Assembly: GCF_038049935.1 (NCBI RefSeq)
Contig: NZ_CP145886.1
Coordinates: 3,767,001-3,831,000 of the forward strand
Source of the DNA: Rossellomorea sp. y25
GTDB lineage: Bacteria > Bacillota > Bacilli > Bacillales > Bacillaceae_B
Length of the DNA stretch: 64,000 bases
Direction of reading: 5' to 3'
This document shows, in pieces, positions 25,069-33,647 of this stretch. Made by a program: the position numbers and the translations under genes. Position 1 is the first letter of the stretch; the number at the start of each line of letters is the position of its first letter. The notes under the pieces were generated by a model. That model had not been told where the DNA came from, did not search any database, and saw nothing but the letters and a program-made list of their open reading frames with translations.

Positions 25069-25986
25069 TTATGCCTTTTGAACTTCTTGCTCTCCGGCTG
25101 CTTGTCTTGCTTTGGCAGCTGCGTTAACTTGCTCATCTGCATGGTATGAAGAACGAACAAGTGGACCTGCTTCACAGTGACTGAAGCCTTTTTGCATCGC
25201 TGCTTCACGTAGTTCAGCAAACTCATCCGGGTGATAATATTTCTGTACTTTCAAGTGTTTCTTAGATGGCTGCAGGTATTGACCTAATGTCACAATATCA
25301 ACATGGTTTGCACGAAGGTCATCCATTGTTTCAAGGATTTCTTCCTTTGTTTCCCCAAGACCGACCATGATACTTGATTTTGTTGGGATATCCGGGTTTA
25401 ATTCTTTAGCACGACGCAAAAATTCCAATGTGCGGTCATATGTAGCACGGGCACGAACTCTTGGAGTCAAGCGACGAACGGTTTCGACATTGTAATTCAT
25501 AATGTCTGGTTTTGCATCCATCAGTGTTTTGATGTTATCGAATACTCCACCCATATCAGAAGGTAATACTTCAATTGAAGTGAATGGACTTTTCCGACGA
25601 ATTGCACGAACTGTTTCAGCAAAGACTTGTGATCCACCATCTTTCAGGTCATCACGGGCAACAGCTGTGATAACTACATGCTTCAGATTCATTAATTGAA
25701 CAGAATCTGCAACGCGTTCTGGTTCTTTCAGATCTAATTCAGTTGGAAGGCCTGTTTTTACTGCGCAGAATCGGCATGCTCTTGTACAAATATCTCCAAG
25801 AATCATGAATGTAGCTGTTCTTCTAGTTCCCCAACATTCATGAATATTAGGACAACGAGCCTCTTCACATACCGTGTGAAGATTGTTTTCACGCATCATT
25901 TTCTTCAAGCCCATATAATTATCGTTCGTATTCAGCTTAATTTTAAGCCAATCCGGTTTCCGAATATGTTCATCTTTCTTACTCAT
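25069..25986 (-). CDS. lipA: Lipoyl synthase
   Basis: Radical SAM enzyme of 305 aa that inserts two sulfurs into protein-bound octanoyl groups to make lipoyl cofactor. Both clusters are visible: the auxiliary site [12 protein letters not shown] and the radical SAM motif CTRACRFC. The C-terminal RSSYHADEQ carries the conserved serine that binds the auxiliary cluster. The start is ATG 25986 after GGAGATGAGGGG. In Bacillus LipA acts on octanoyl groups first placed on GcvH; gcvH is at 49002 in this window. Confidence 0.97.
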   Translation of the reverse strand: MSKKDEHIRKPDWLKIKLNTNDNYMGLKKMMRENNLHTVCEEARCPNIHECWGTRRTATFMILGDICTRACRFCAVKTGLPTELDLKEPERVADSVQLMNLKHVVITAVARDDLKDGGSQVFAETVRAIRRKSPFTSIEVLPSDMGGVFDNIKTLMDAKPDIMNYNVETVRRLTPRVRARATYDRTLEFLRRAKELNPDIPTKSSIMVGLGETKEEILETMDDLRANHVDIVTLGQYLQPSKKHLKVQKYYHPDEFAELREAAMQKGFSHCEAGPLVRSSYHADEQVNAAAKARQAAGEQEVQKA

Positions 25987-26215
25987 ACCCCTCATCTCCA
26001 ATCCTAAATAATTCTGACTTAGGCAAAGAGTGAAACGCTTTCTAGATCGTTCATCTTATGTAAAAAAAGCCATCATCAATATACTTCTTTTGTCACTTTA
26101 TCATACTAAAAAAGCGAAAACAAGCATGTGATACCCTATTACCATTTATTGATGATTATGAATCCCGGTGAACGATACAAACTAGAAGTAGGCCCCTAAA
26201 AATGGAGGGATTATT

Positions 26216-27214
26216 TTGTACAAACGATTGGTCTTTACCTTTGTGGCTTTTTGCATGTTCATTAGTCCTTGTCAAACCTTTGCAGCAGAAAAGCTGACAG
26301 ATGAACAGATCCACACAAAGAGAATGGAGTTATTCCAGAAAAGCGAGGCACTTACTCAAATTCCCTGGTACTATCTCGCTGCCATTGATCAGTACGAGAG
26401 GAGTCTTCGGTTTGCCCGTAAAGATCGGGAAAAGCCCTCTTCTCTTATATCGATTTATATGGAGCCAGAAAAGTGGGTCGGCCCTCTAAACCCTAATCCG
26501 GATGATGACAATCCCGAAACAATCGCTCTATTCAATGGAGTGGGCCGGGATGGAGACTTCGACGGTAAAGCGAGCCTGAAGAGTGATGAAGATATATTGG
26601 CAGCTTTGACAGAGGTAATATTGCGGTACGGAATTGACCGGGATAATTTCAAACTTGCTCTGTGGGACTATTACAAACGTGATAAAACGGTCAGTATCAT
26701 CATGGGAAATGCAAAAATTTATAAGCAATACGGTACAATCCATTTAAACCAGAAAGCCTTTCCCCTTCCCCTCAGGTTCAACTACAGTTATCGAAACACT
26801 TGGGGTGATGCCCGTGGTTGGGGAGGAAGACGAATTCACGAAGGGACGGACCTCTTTGCTGATTATGGTGCACCTGTAAGAGCGACATCGTATGGAATCA
26901 TTGAGATGAAAGGATGGAACCGATATGGAGGCTGGCGGATCGGGATACGTGACATTAATAATACGTATCATTACTTTGCTCACCTTAGTGGTTTCTCTAA
27001 AGATCTTCACGTAGGACAAGTGGTTGAACCCGGTATGGTCATAGGCGGTGTTGGGAGCTCGGGATATGGACCTCCTGGAACATCGGGAAAATTCCCTCCC
27101 CATTTGCACTATGGGATGTATAAGGATAACGGCTTGACGGAGTGGTCCTTTGATCCATACCCTCACTTACGAATGTGGGAACGACAAGACAGAATCAAAA
27201 GCAAAAAACGTTAA
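26216..27214 (+). CDS. lytH: M23 family cell-wall endopeptidase (YunA/LytH)
   Basis: A 332-aa exported peptidase. Residues 1-23 form a signal peptide ending TFA-AEK. The LytM/M23 domain in the C-terminal third carries the zinc ligands: His and Asp in RIHEGTDLFADYG, and HLHYG near the end. Its B. subtilis relative LytH cleaves L-Ala-D-Glu to leave single L-alanine side chains in spore cortex peptidoglycan. The start is TTG 26216 with GGAGGG 7 bases upstream. It is divergent from lipA. Confidence 0.9.
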   Translation: MYKRLVFTFVAFCMFISPCQTFAAEKLTDEQIHTKRMELFQKSEALTQIPWYYLAAIDQYERSLRFARKDREKPSSLISIYMEPEKWVGPLNPNPDDDNPETIALFNGVGRDGDFDGKASLKSDEDILAALTEVILRYGIDRDNFKLALWDYYKRDKTVSIIMGNAKIYKQYGTIHLNQKAFPLPLRFNYSYRNTWGDARGWGGRRIHEGTDLFADYGAPVRATSYGIIEMKGWNRYGGWRIGIRDINNTYHYFAHLSGFSKDLHVGQVVEPGMVIGGVGSSGYGPPGTSGKFPPHLHYGMYKDNGLTEWSFDPYPHLRMWERQDRIKSKKR

Positions 27215-27217
27215 AAA

Positions 27218-27252
27218 AGCAGACAATGGTTATCCCATCGTCTGCTTCATCT
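27218..27252. terminator. Bidirectional terminator after lytH
   Basis: AAGCAGACAATGG pairs with CCATCGTCTGCTT, with flanking A and T runs; it serves both lytH and the small NSS partner gene. Confidence 0.85.
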
Positions 27253-27254
27253 TT

Positions 27255-27368
27255 TTATACCTGTTTTTTGGATTTGGATTTGGAAACAGCGTTCATGATA
27301 CTAGCTGCTAATCCACCCCAGATGATGACCATCCCTACAACCATCATTGCAATAGCGCTACCAGTCAT
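27255..27368 (-). CDS. MetS-type small subunit of an NSS transporter
   Basis: A 37-aa single-helix membrane protein read directly from the minus strand. The helix is IAMMVVGMVIIWGGLAASIM, followed by a basic tail SKSKSKKQV. Such proteins accompany bacterial NSS symporters, as MetS does with the methionine transporter MetP in Corynebacterium. AAGGAGG lies inside the end of the upstream NSS gene, and its ATG begins one base after that stop, so the two are translationally coupled. Confidence 0.88.
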   Translation of the reverse strand: MTGSAIAMMVVGMVIIWGGLAASIMNAVSKSKSKKQV

Positions 27369-27369
27369 A

Positions 27370-28896
27370 TTAGCTTACCTCCTTATAGCTCTCAGCTTCT
27401 GTTTTTGCATGCCAGCGTTTAAAGGAGAAAGCAACACCGGCGAGGATCGCGAATCCTGCAACAAACCAACCACTGTAAAGAATGAAGGCATCCGAGTAAC
27501 CACCGTAGTTTCCAGTTTCAGTTTCAAATTCTTTTAGTAGGTTCATTTTGAATAAACCGAACATCATCCATCCAAGGACGATTGGTGTGATGACACCTAA
27601 GCATATCTTCCACCATGCACCAAGCTGGATATCAGAGATTCCATTGGCGTGGGATTGAAATGCACCTAACTTGCGTAAGAACCAGGCAATTACTACAACT
27701 TCAACTAATCCGGCGAATGCTACACCAAACTGATTGATAAAGTAGTCTGCCGCATCCAGGAACAGTAATCCACCTTGAGTCGCAAATAAGATAGAGATGA
27801 TTGCAGAAAGTCCTCCACCGAATAGGACGGCTTTTGTACGGGAAACCCCGAACTTCTCAGAAACACCTGCTACATACGTCTCTGTAATCGAGATAAGTGA
27901 TGACAGCCCTGCTAATACCAGGGAAGCGAAGAACAAGAATCCGAATAATCCGTTAAGGGCCGGGAATTCATTAATGATTTGCGGGAATACCACAAACGCC
28001 AATCCAACTCCCCCGCTTACTACTTCCTGAACACCTACACCTTGAGATTGAGCCATGAAACCTAAAGCAGCAAATACTCCAATACCTGCTAATAATTCAA
28101 AGCCCGAGTTACTGAATCCTGTGATGAACGCGTTATTTGTAATATCCGATTTCTTCGGAAGATAACTCGAATACGTAATCATGATTGCAAAAGCGATTGA
28201 TAAACTGAAGAAAATCTGTCCGTATGCTGCTACCCATACACTTGGATCAGCAATTTTGCTGAAATCCGGTTTGAAGAAAGCGTCCAGACCATCCAATGCT
28301 CCAGGTAATGTTAAAGCGCGAACAACAATGATTAAGAATAAAATAACTAGTGCCGGAATAAAGATCTTATTCGCTACTTCGATTCCTTTCTTTACACCTT
28401 TGAAAAGAATTCCTAATGTAATCACCCAGACCAATACAAGTGGAATGAATACTCCAGGAACGATACTGCCCGTTTGACCAGGATCAACCGTAAGCTTTAA
28501 ATAGTCATTGAATAAGAATGACTCTGTATCCTTGCCCCAACCTAGATTGAAAGAAAATACACTGTAGGACATCGCCCACGCGATAATGACGGCATAATAG
28601 GTAGAAATAACAAATGCAATTAACACCTGCCACCAGCCAAGCCACTCTGATTTCCTATTAAGACGGAAATAAGATAGCGGTGCTGAGCCACGGTACTTAT
28701 GACCTAATGTAAATTCAAGTACTAATAATGGAATTCCCGCTGTTAGAAGAGCGAATAAATAAGGAATAAAGAATGCTCCTCCACCATTTTCATACGCTAC
28801 TGCCGGAAAACGCCAAATGTTTCCCAAACCGATTGCTGACCCGACGGCAGCTAGAATAAATCCTGCTCGTGTTCCAAACTGGGCACGATTCTCCAT
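27370..28896 (-). CDS. Sodium-dependent amino-acid symporter, NSS family
   Basis: A 508-aa sodium:neurotransmitter symporter homologue with about 12 membrane helices. The N-terminus FGTRAGFILAAVGSAIGLGN and the unwound-helix GNIWRFPAVAYENGGGAF are the hallmark Na+/substrate site. It takes up an amino acid with Na+. The coupled MetS-like peptide suggests methionine or a related hydrophobic amino acid, but this is inferred. A clear sigma-A promoter lies at 28980-29008. Confidence 0.92.
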   Translation of the reverse strand: MENRAQFGTRAGFILAAVGSAIGLGNIWRFPAVAYENGGGAFFIPYLFALLTAGIPLLVLEFTLGHKYRGSAPLSYFRLNRKSEWLGWWQVLIAFVISTYYAVIIAWAMSYSVFSFNLGWGKDTESFLFNDYLKLTVDPGQTGSIVPGVFIPLVLVWVITLGILFKGVKKGIEVANKIFIPALVILFLIIVVRALTLPGALDGLDAFFKPDFSKIADPSVWVAAYGQIFFSLSIAFAIMITYSSYLPKKSDITNNAFITGFSNSGFELLAGIGVFAALGFMAQSQGVGVQEVVSGGVGLAFVVFPQIINEFPALNGLFGFLFFASLVLAGLSSLISITETYVAGVSEKFGVSRTKAVLFGGGLSAIISILFATQGGLLFLDAADYFINQFGVAFAGLVEVVVIAWFLRKLGAFQSHANGISDIQLGAWWKICLGVITPIVLGWMMFGLFKMNLLKEFETETGNYGGYSDAFILYSGWFVAGFAILAGVAFSFKRWHAKTEAESYKEVS

Positions 28897-28958
28897 ATTG
28901 GTCCCCCCTAGTTCTTTTCAACTACCATATTAAGGTATTTGAAATTTTTATATTTTCA

Positions 28959-29008
28959 GATTATTTATAATCTAAAGTCAGTATAGCTAGTTCCAGGACA
29001 ATTGTCAA
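28959..29008 (-). promoter_or_regulatory. Promoter of the NSS operon with a palindrome at the start site
   Basis: On the minus strand, TTGACA (29008-29003), a 17-base spacer, and TATACT (28985-28980). Directly downstream, GATTATTTATAATC (28959-28972) is a 14-base perfect inverted repeat that could be an operator. The rest of 28897-29173 shows no gene. Confidence 0.75.
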
Positions 29009-29173
29009 AGCTATTTTTAAGCCTACAGAGAGATTTTTTCAAATTGGGACAGGTACTATTTCACTATATGAATTTTGTCGAAACATGAAGGATTAATGAT
29101 TGGAAAGGTCGAGGGGGATTTCTTGATACCACCATGGGTTTTAATAAATACCCTGACATCAAGTGAAAATTGC

Positions 29174-29208
29174 ATAAAAAAACCAGGAGCCGATGAGCTC
29201 CTGGTTCT
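29174..29208 (-). terminator. Terminator after the NhaC-type gene
   Basis: AACCAGGAGC pairs with GCTCCTGGTT; on the minus strand it is followed by seven T. Confidence 0.9.
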
Positions 29209-29216
29209 TCATTTCA

Positions 29217-30782
29217 TTATTGTTCTGATACAGCCGGTTTTGCTTTTTCACCAAACAGAAAAGCGAATGCCAGGATTAAAATAATCACAACTCCTAAACC
29301 AAGTAACGTGCTACCAGTGAATCCCAGTACAAGGTATCCAATTGAAGCAGCAACCGCTCCGATCAATGCATATGGAAGCTGTGTGAGAACGTGATCGATA
29401 TGATTGCTTCCTGCTCCAGTTGAGGAAAGGATCGTCGTATCTGAGATTGGAGAACAGTGATCTCCCAATACGGATCCAGCTAAAACGGCTGCCATAGCAG
29501 GCAATAAGATACTTACATCTGTCGCTGCTGCAATTTCCCCGGCGATCGGCAGTAAGATACCAAACGATCCCCAGGATGTCCCTGTGGAGAACGCCATGAT
29601 TCCGGCAACTAAGAACAAGATGACCGGAAGTGCCTGCATCGGTAAGCTGGATTGTTCAACCAGACCCGCAAGATACGTACCTGTTTGCAATTGATCGATC
29701 AATGTTACGATCGTCCATGCGAAGATAAGAATGTAAACGGCTGGCAGCATGGATTTGATTCCTTCCACTACTGCTACTCCAACGGCTTTGCCTTCAATTC
29801 CTTTCAAGCTGACTTGACGAAGGAAGAAGATCAGCGCAACAAGGAGACCGAATAATCCACCATATAATAAAGATTTCGTTACATCTGTATTTTCAAATAT
29901 CGGCAGGATGTCAAATGATCCGACGGCTTGATACCCTGTCCAGAGCATCATTCCGATTGTACCGATGACCAGAGCCACGATTGGCCAGACAAGATCTCCT
30001 ACTGATCCTTTCGAGCTTACAGGCAGATCATTTTTCAATTCGCCTGGAATCTCTTTTTCAGGGTCATAAAGGGCTCCTGTTTCAAGGGCTCTTACTTCAT
30101 GCTCTTTCATTTTTCCGAAGTCCAAGCCTTTAGCAGCAACCATGATCACAAGAAGGACAGCTGCCCAGACGTAAAGGTTCATTGGAATCATTTGAACGAA
30201 TGCTGAAAATGCTGTGTATTCAGTGATGCTGTGTGCAGCAAGAATCGAACCGATAATCCCGATAATGTACGCTCCCCAGCTTGAGATTGGTGAAACGACA
30301 CAAATCGGTGCCGATGTGGAGTCAATGATATAGGCTAGTTTTGCACGTGAAATTTTGTGGCGATCCGTAATGGGTCTCGAAACCTGTCCTACAGCAAGGG
30401 CGTTAAAATAGTCATCAATAAAAATTATGATACCTAAAACGGCTGCAAGAAGCTGTGCCCCTTTTCTCGTTTTCACACGTTTCATAGCCCATTCACCAAA
30501 TGCGCGGCTACCGCCGGAAATGTTCACAAACGCCGTGATCACACCAAGAATAAGTAAGAAGAAAATAATATAGACATTCCAGGTGTTGAGTGCTCCATCT
30601 GCGACAAAGATGCCTTTAAAGGCGTCCCACATAAAGCTGAATGTTTTTGTAATTGAGAAATCTGCTAACAGAAAGGCAGACGCAACGATTCCTACTCCGA
30701 GTGAAAGTAGAACCCGTCTCGTAAGTATAACCATAAGAATGGCTAAAAGGGGTGGTAATAGTGAGTAAATCGTGTTTTCCAT
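29217..30782 (-). CDS. Predicted lysine transporter, NhaC superfamily (LysW type)
   Basis: A 521-aa polytopic membrane protein of the NhaC Na+/H+ antiporter family. It has SAPICVVSPISSWGAYIIG mid-protein and SVLGDHCSPISDTTILSS near residue 440, both family signatures. The gene sits behind a lysine riboswitch; NhaC-type genes under L-box control have been predicted to be lysine transporters (LysW). That makes lysine uptake the best guess rather than Na+/H+ exchange. GGAGGAGG precedes the ATG. It ends at a strong terminator. Confidence 0.88.
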   Translation of the reverse strand: MENTIYSLLPPLLAILMVILTRRVLLSLGVGIVASAFLLADFSITKTFSFMWDAFKGIFVADGALNTWNVYIIFFLLILGVITAFVNISGGSRAFGEWAMKRVKTRKGAQLLAAVLGIIIFIDDYFNALAVGQVSRPITDRHKISRAKLAYIIDSTSAPICVVSPISSWGAYIIGIIGSILAAHSITEYTAFSAFVQMIPMNLYVWAAVLLVIMVAAKGLDFGKMKEHEVRALETGALYDPEKEIPGELKNDLPVSSKGSVGDLVWPIVALVIGTIGMMLWTGYQAVGSFDILPIFENTDVTKSLLYGGLFGLLVALIFFLRQVSLKGIEGKAVGVAVVEGIKSMLPAVYILIFAWTIVTLIDQLQTGTYLAGLVEQSSLPMQALPVILFLVAGIMAFSTGTSWGSFGILLPIAGEIAAATDVSILLPAMAAVLAGSVLGDHCSPISDTTILSSTGAGSNHIDHVLTQLPYALIGAVAASIGYLVLGFTGSTLLGLGVVIILILAFAFLFGEKAKPAVSEQ

Positions 30783-30837
30783 AGTGTCCTCCTCCTATTT
30801 GATAGGGGGGAACCATCGTAGCATGACAGAGGATAAT

Positions 30838-31086
30838 AAAAAAAGGCAACGATAGAGAAACTATCATTACCTTAGTAAGTAATTTAAGTGCTCCATCACG
30901 ATCTGTAGCTCCCCATTATAGAGATTCCCCTATAATGACAGTGTTATCCTTCTTCAAGATAACCCCAGCAAATACACCTTCGACATGCATATTTACTTCG
31001 GCAAAAGTTCCCTTTCATCTGTTCTCCCAGTTGTCATCCTCAAACAGCATACTCTTGAACCCTGCGCCTCTACCCCATCGGACTGA
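30838..31086 (-). ncRNA. Lysine riboswitch (L-box) with terminator
   Basis: Read on the minus strand, the leader has GTAGAGGCGCAG and AGAGTATGC, then AAAGGGAACTTTTGCCGAAG, the L-box core, as in B. subtilis lysC. The P1 ends pair CGAT..GTAG with CTAC..ATCG. The expression platform (30838-30873) is a hairpin with a T7 run. Lysine binding should favour termination and lower transporter synthesis. About 55 bases separate it from the downstream start. Confidence 0.92.
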
Positions 31087-31117
31087 TGATGTGGTGTGTT
31101 ATTAAATTTTCTTTATT

Positions 31118-31146
31118 AATATAACAAACTATCATTCTTTTGACAA
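31118..31146 (-). promoter_or_regulatory. Sigma-A promoter of the lysine riboswitch transcript
   Basis: On the minus strand TTGTCA (31146-31141), 17-base spacer, TATATT (31123-31118). It fits a start about 30 bases before the aptamer. Confidence 0.8.
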
Positions 31147-31159
31147 CTTTTTTTCCTGA

Positions 31160-31924
31160 CTAATTTGTGGGAATTTCAATGGATGGGCTGGATTCACCTC
31201 CACCATTGTTATAAAACTGTGGTACATCCAGGTGAACGGTACCCATGGCAACCAGGATATCCTGCTTGATGGTTTCCGTTTTCGTTGCAAATGGAATGAT
31301 GATCTGGACATTGACTTCAAGCTCGACAAACACTTTTACAACAGCATTATTGATCCCAAATTGCTCTACTGTCGTTTTAATATCGGAACGGACATCCCCG
31401 ATCGAATGAAAGCGAATGGGCACTTTTGGACCCAGATTACCGAGTAACACGTTGTTGGTCGCCTGACCAAGAGGCACCGAGTAAGTGATGCCCTTCGCTG
31501 CTTTAGATTTCCCTTCATCGATTTCCACTTCGGTAATAAATTCCAGGTTTTCTAAATTTCCTTCCTCTGCTTCCTGCAGGTTTTGCTGTACTAAGTTTGT
31601 GATTTCTGCCTGAACCCGGTTGATTGTCTGAGTATTGTATTTAAATGAGACAATATCGCCTTCTGTATTCTTCACTTCTTCCGTTATATCCGAAATATCA
31701 AGAACATCGGCAATTTTTTTGTTAATTGCTTTATTGATAACTAACGTACCGATCCTGCTGGTCTGGGTCTCAGCATAAGCAAGAAGTGTCGGTTTTAAAC
31801 CTTTATTAATGATCCACAACCCGAATCCAGTAGATATCATAAAGAATAGAATCGTAATGATCATCACATATCGAAAAGGTAGCGGCCCTCCTCTTCGGGG
31901 TTTGTATGTTTTAAACTTTGACAA
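31160..31924 (-). CDS. yunB: Sporulation protein YunB
   Basis: A 254-aa membrane-anchored protein matching YunB, needed for normal spore formation in B. subtilis. A basic N-terminus (KTYKPRRGGPLPFRY) precedes one membrane helix at about residues 18-42; the rest is extracytoplasmic. The conserved regions include FKYNTQTINRVQAEITNLVQ and SVPLGQATNNVLLGNLGPKV, reminiscent of the YabQ/SpoIIR-adjacent secreted sporulation proteins, but its biochemical role is unknown. A sigma-E promoter is expected but was not identified. Confidence 0.9.
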   Translation of the reverse strand: MSKFKTYKPRRGGPLPFRYVMIITILFFMISTGFGLWIINKGLKPTLLAYAETQTSRIGTLVINKAINKKIADVLDISDITEEVKNTEGDIVSFKYNTQTINRVQAEITNLVQQNLQEAEEGNLENLEFITEVEIDEGKSKAAKGITYSVPLGQATNNVLLGNLGPKVPIRFHSIGDVRSDIKTTVEQFGINNAVVKVFVELEVNVQIIIPFATKTETIKQDILVAMGTVHLDVPQFYNNGGGESSPSIEIPTN

Positions 31925-31983
31925 AAAAATCCCCCCTTACAAGCTATTTGTATGCACAGTAAGAGGGGTTTAACGCAAAAAAA

Positions 31984-33096
31984 TTATTTAATTTTTAGAG
32001 ATTGGGGTTCATAATCCGGGTCAAACCCGGTAATCACCTTATCTAATTCCGTGCTTAAATCAATGGGATAAGGGGTTTGTAATTCCTGTCCGTCTTCTTC
32101 GATGATCCGAATCACCGGTCGATCCGTTACCCCTTTATTTTGATCTGTCACTATTCCTTTTCGGCCATCATTCAGCTCCACAACCATCCCATTTGGATAG
32201 ATGGCAACAGAAGACCTGAAGGCTCCGATTACATTTGTATCAAACAGGGTGCCGCTGCCTGCATATAATACCTCCAACGCTTGATGTGGAAGCATGGCTT
32301 TCCGATACACACGATTAGACGTCATGGCGTCAAATACATCCGCCACTGCAATGATTTTTGCAAACGGATGAATATCCTCGCCTTTGATTCCCCGTGGATA
32401 ACCGGATCCATCAAGCCTCTCATGATGCTGATAAGCGCAATGAGCAATGATCAAAGACACAGAATGAAGCTGTCTCAGAATCTCAAAGCCGTGTTCAGAA
32501 TGCTTCTTAATTTCAGAGAACTCGCCTTCTGTCAGCTTACCTGGCTTCAATAGAATCTCCTCTGGTACCAGCATCTTACCGATATCATGCAAAATCGCTC
32601 CCACCCCTAACTGCTCGAGCTGTTTAGCAGAGAGCTTAAGTTCAAGACCAATTGAGAGCGTATACAATGTAACATTAAATGAATGATGAAAAATATAGGA
32701 ATCATATGTGAAAACATCTGTCAAAATGGTTAGGAGATCATGATTTGCCTTTACTTCAGACAAGACTACATCAATCACCTGCTTCAATTGCTTAGCACTA
32801 TCTTCAATCATGAGCGCACTTGGCGCCGTTTTCGATGCGCTTAATTGATTAAAGGCCATTTCAATATTGTTTACAGCTTGCTGTCTCACTTTATTCGAAA
32901 CGGTCCCATTTACATGGATTCCGCTCGAAAGCGAGTCTTCAATATAGACATACTGAATACTAAGCTCCTGCAATCTATAAATCATGCGTTCTGTTATCGG
33001 AACGTTATCATGAATTAAAGCTTGACCTCTCATATTATATACGGTTGTAGCTAGAACCATGCCCGGTTTCAAAGCCCTAGTTGATATAAGCCTCAT
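31984..33096 (-). CDS. HD-GYP domain protein, probable c-di-GMP phosphodiesterase
   Basis: A 370-aa cytosolic protein. Residues 1-110 form an uncharacterised N-terminal part. The HD-GYP domain covers about 125-310 and is complete: ILHDIGKMLVPEEILLKPGK, then HHERLDGSGYPRGIKGEDIH, and VADVFDAMTSNRVYRK. Such domains hydrolyse cyclic di-GMP or related dinucleotides using two or three metal ions. A C-terminal 60-residue tail resembles a small beta unit (DGRKGIVTDQNKG). AGGAG lies 8 bases before the ATG. Confidence 0.9.
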   Translation of the reverse strand: MRLISTRALKPGMVLATTVYNMRGQALIHDNVPITERMIYRLQELSIQYVYIEDSLSSGIHVNGTVSNKVRQQAVNNIEMAFNQLSASKTAPSALMIEDSAKQLKQVIDVVLSEVKANHDLLTILTDVFTYDSYIFHHSFNVTLYTLSIGLELKLSAKQLEQLGVGAILHDIGKMLVPEEILLKPGKLTEGEFSEIKKHSEHGFEILRQLHSVSLIIAHCAYQHHERLDGSGYPRGIKGEDIHPFAKIIAVADVFDAMTSNRVYRKAMLPHQALEVLYAGSGTLFDTNVIGAFRSSVAIYPNGMVVELNDGRKGIVTDQNKGVTDRPVIRIIEEDGQELQTPYPIDLSTELDKVITGFDPDYEPQSLKIK

Positions 33097-33242
33097 AGAA
33101 TTCTCCTATGTAATTCTTTCATTTTTCGACAAAATTTCCTAGTATCTCCATTATAAAGGATAAAAACGTTCTTGCAAGGTGTATTTCCTTGTATATTGTT
33201 AATTATTCATGAAAGAATATTGATGGTGTCCTCCGACACCAA

Positions 33243-33282
33243 AACAAAAACCAGCGCCCTCAAAAGAGCAACTGGTCCTTCT
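33243..33282 (-). terminator. Terminator after yunC
   Basis: ACCAGTTGCTC pairs with GGGCGCTGGT on the minus strand and is followed by TTTTTG. Confidence 0.8.
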
Positions 33283-33288
33283 TGACAC

Positions 33289-33591
33289 TTATATCATTTT
33301 TAACAATGCATCCCGGCCGATCATGCCCGGTGTGATGCCGCGATTTTCTGCTTCTATGGTGATGGATTCAAGAGGGGCATCAAGTAGCTGATCGATTGTT
33401 TTTACACCGACGGCTCTTCCTGCAATGATTCCTCTGTCTTTTAACTTCTCATTTAGTAACGCTACGTCCAGTGCTCCACACATTATATATCCTATATCAC
33501 TCGTCACAACGAGGAGATTGGTTTTGGGCAGTTCAACAGAAATCGCTAAAAAGGTATGTCCCTGAATGGTAATCGGAAATACATTCATCAT
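33289..33591 (-). CDS. yunC: YunC, DUF1805 protein
   Basis: A 100-aa DUF1805 family protein. Recognisable parts are LLVVTSDIGYIMCGALDVALLN and DRGIIAGRAVGVKTIDQLLD. The fold is a small alpha/beta domain; the function is unknown. It is separated from yunD by about 55 bases. AAAGGAG lies about 9 bases before the ATG at 33591. The order yunB, yunC, yunD, yunE, yunF follows B. subtilis, except for the inserted HD-GYP gene. Confidence 0.88.
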   Translation of the reverse strand: MMNVFPITIQGHTFLAISVELPKTNLLVVTSDIGYIMCGALDVALLNEKLKDRGIIAGRAVGVKTIDQLLDAPLESITIEAENRGITPGMIGRDALLKMI

Positions 33592-33647
33592 GTTTCATCG
33601 CTCCTTTCACTCATATGTATGACGCGGAAAAGGAAACGGTGAAACAT

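Noticed and set aside
26216..27537. Additional plus-strand gene at 27175-27537
   Set aside because: It runs antisense to the NSS symporter end and its small partner gene, both of which have clear coding features.
29075..29284. Plus-strand 69-residue frame
   Set aside because: It runs through the terminator and into the antisense of the lysine transporter; no ribosome binding site.
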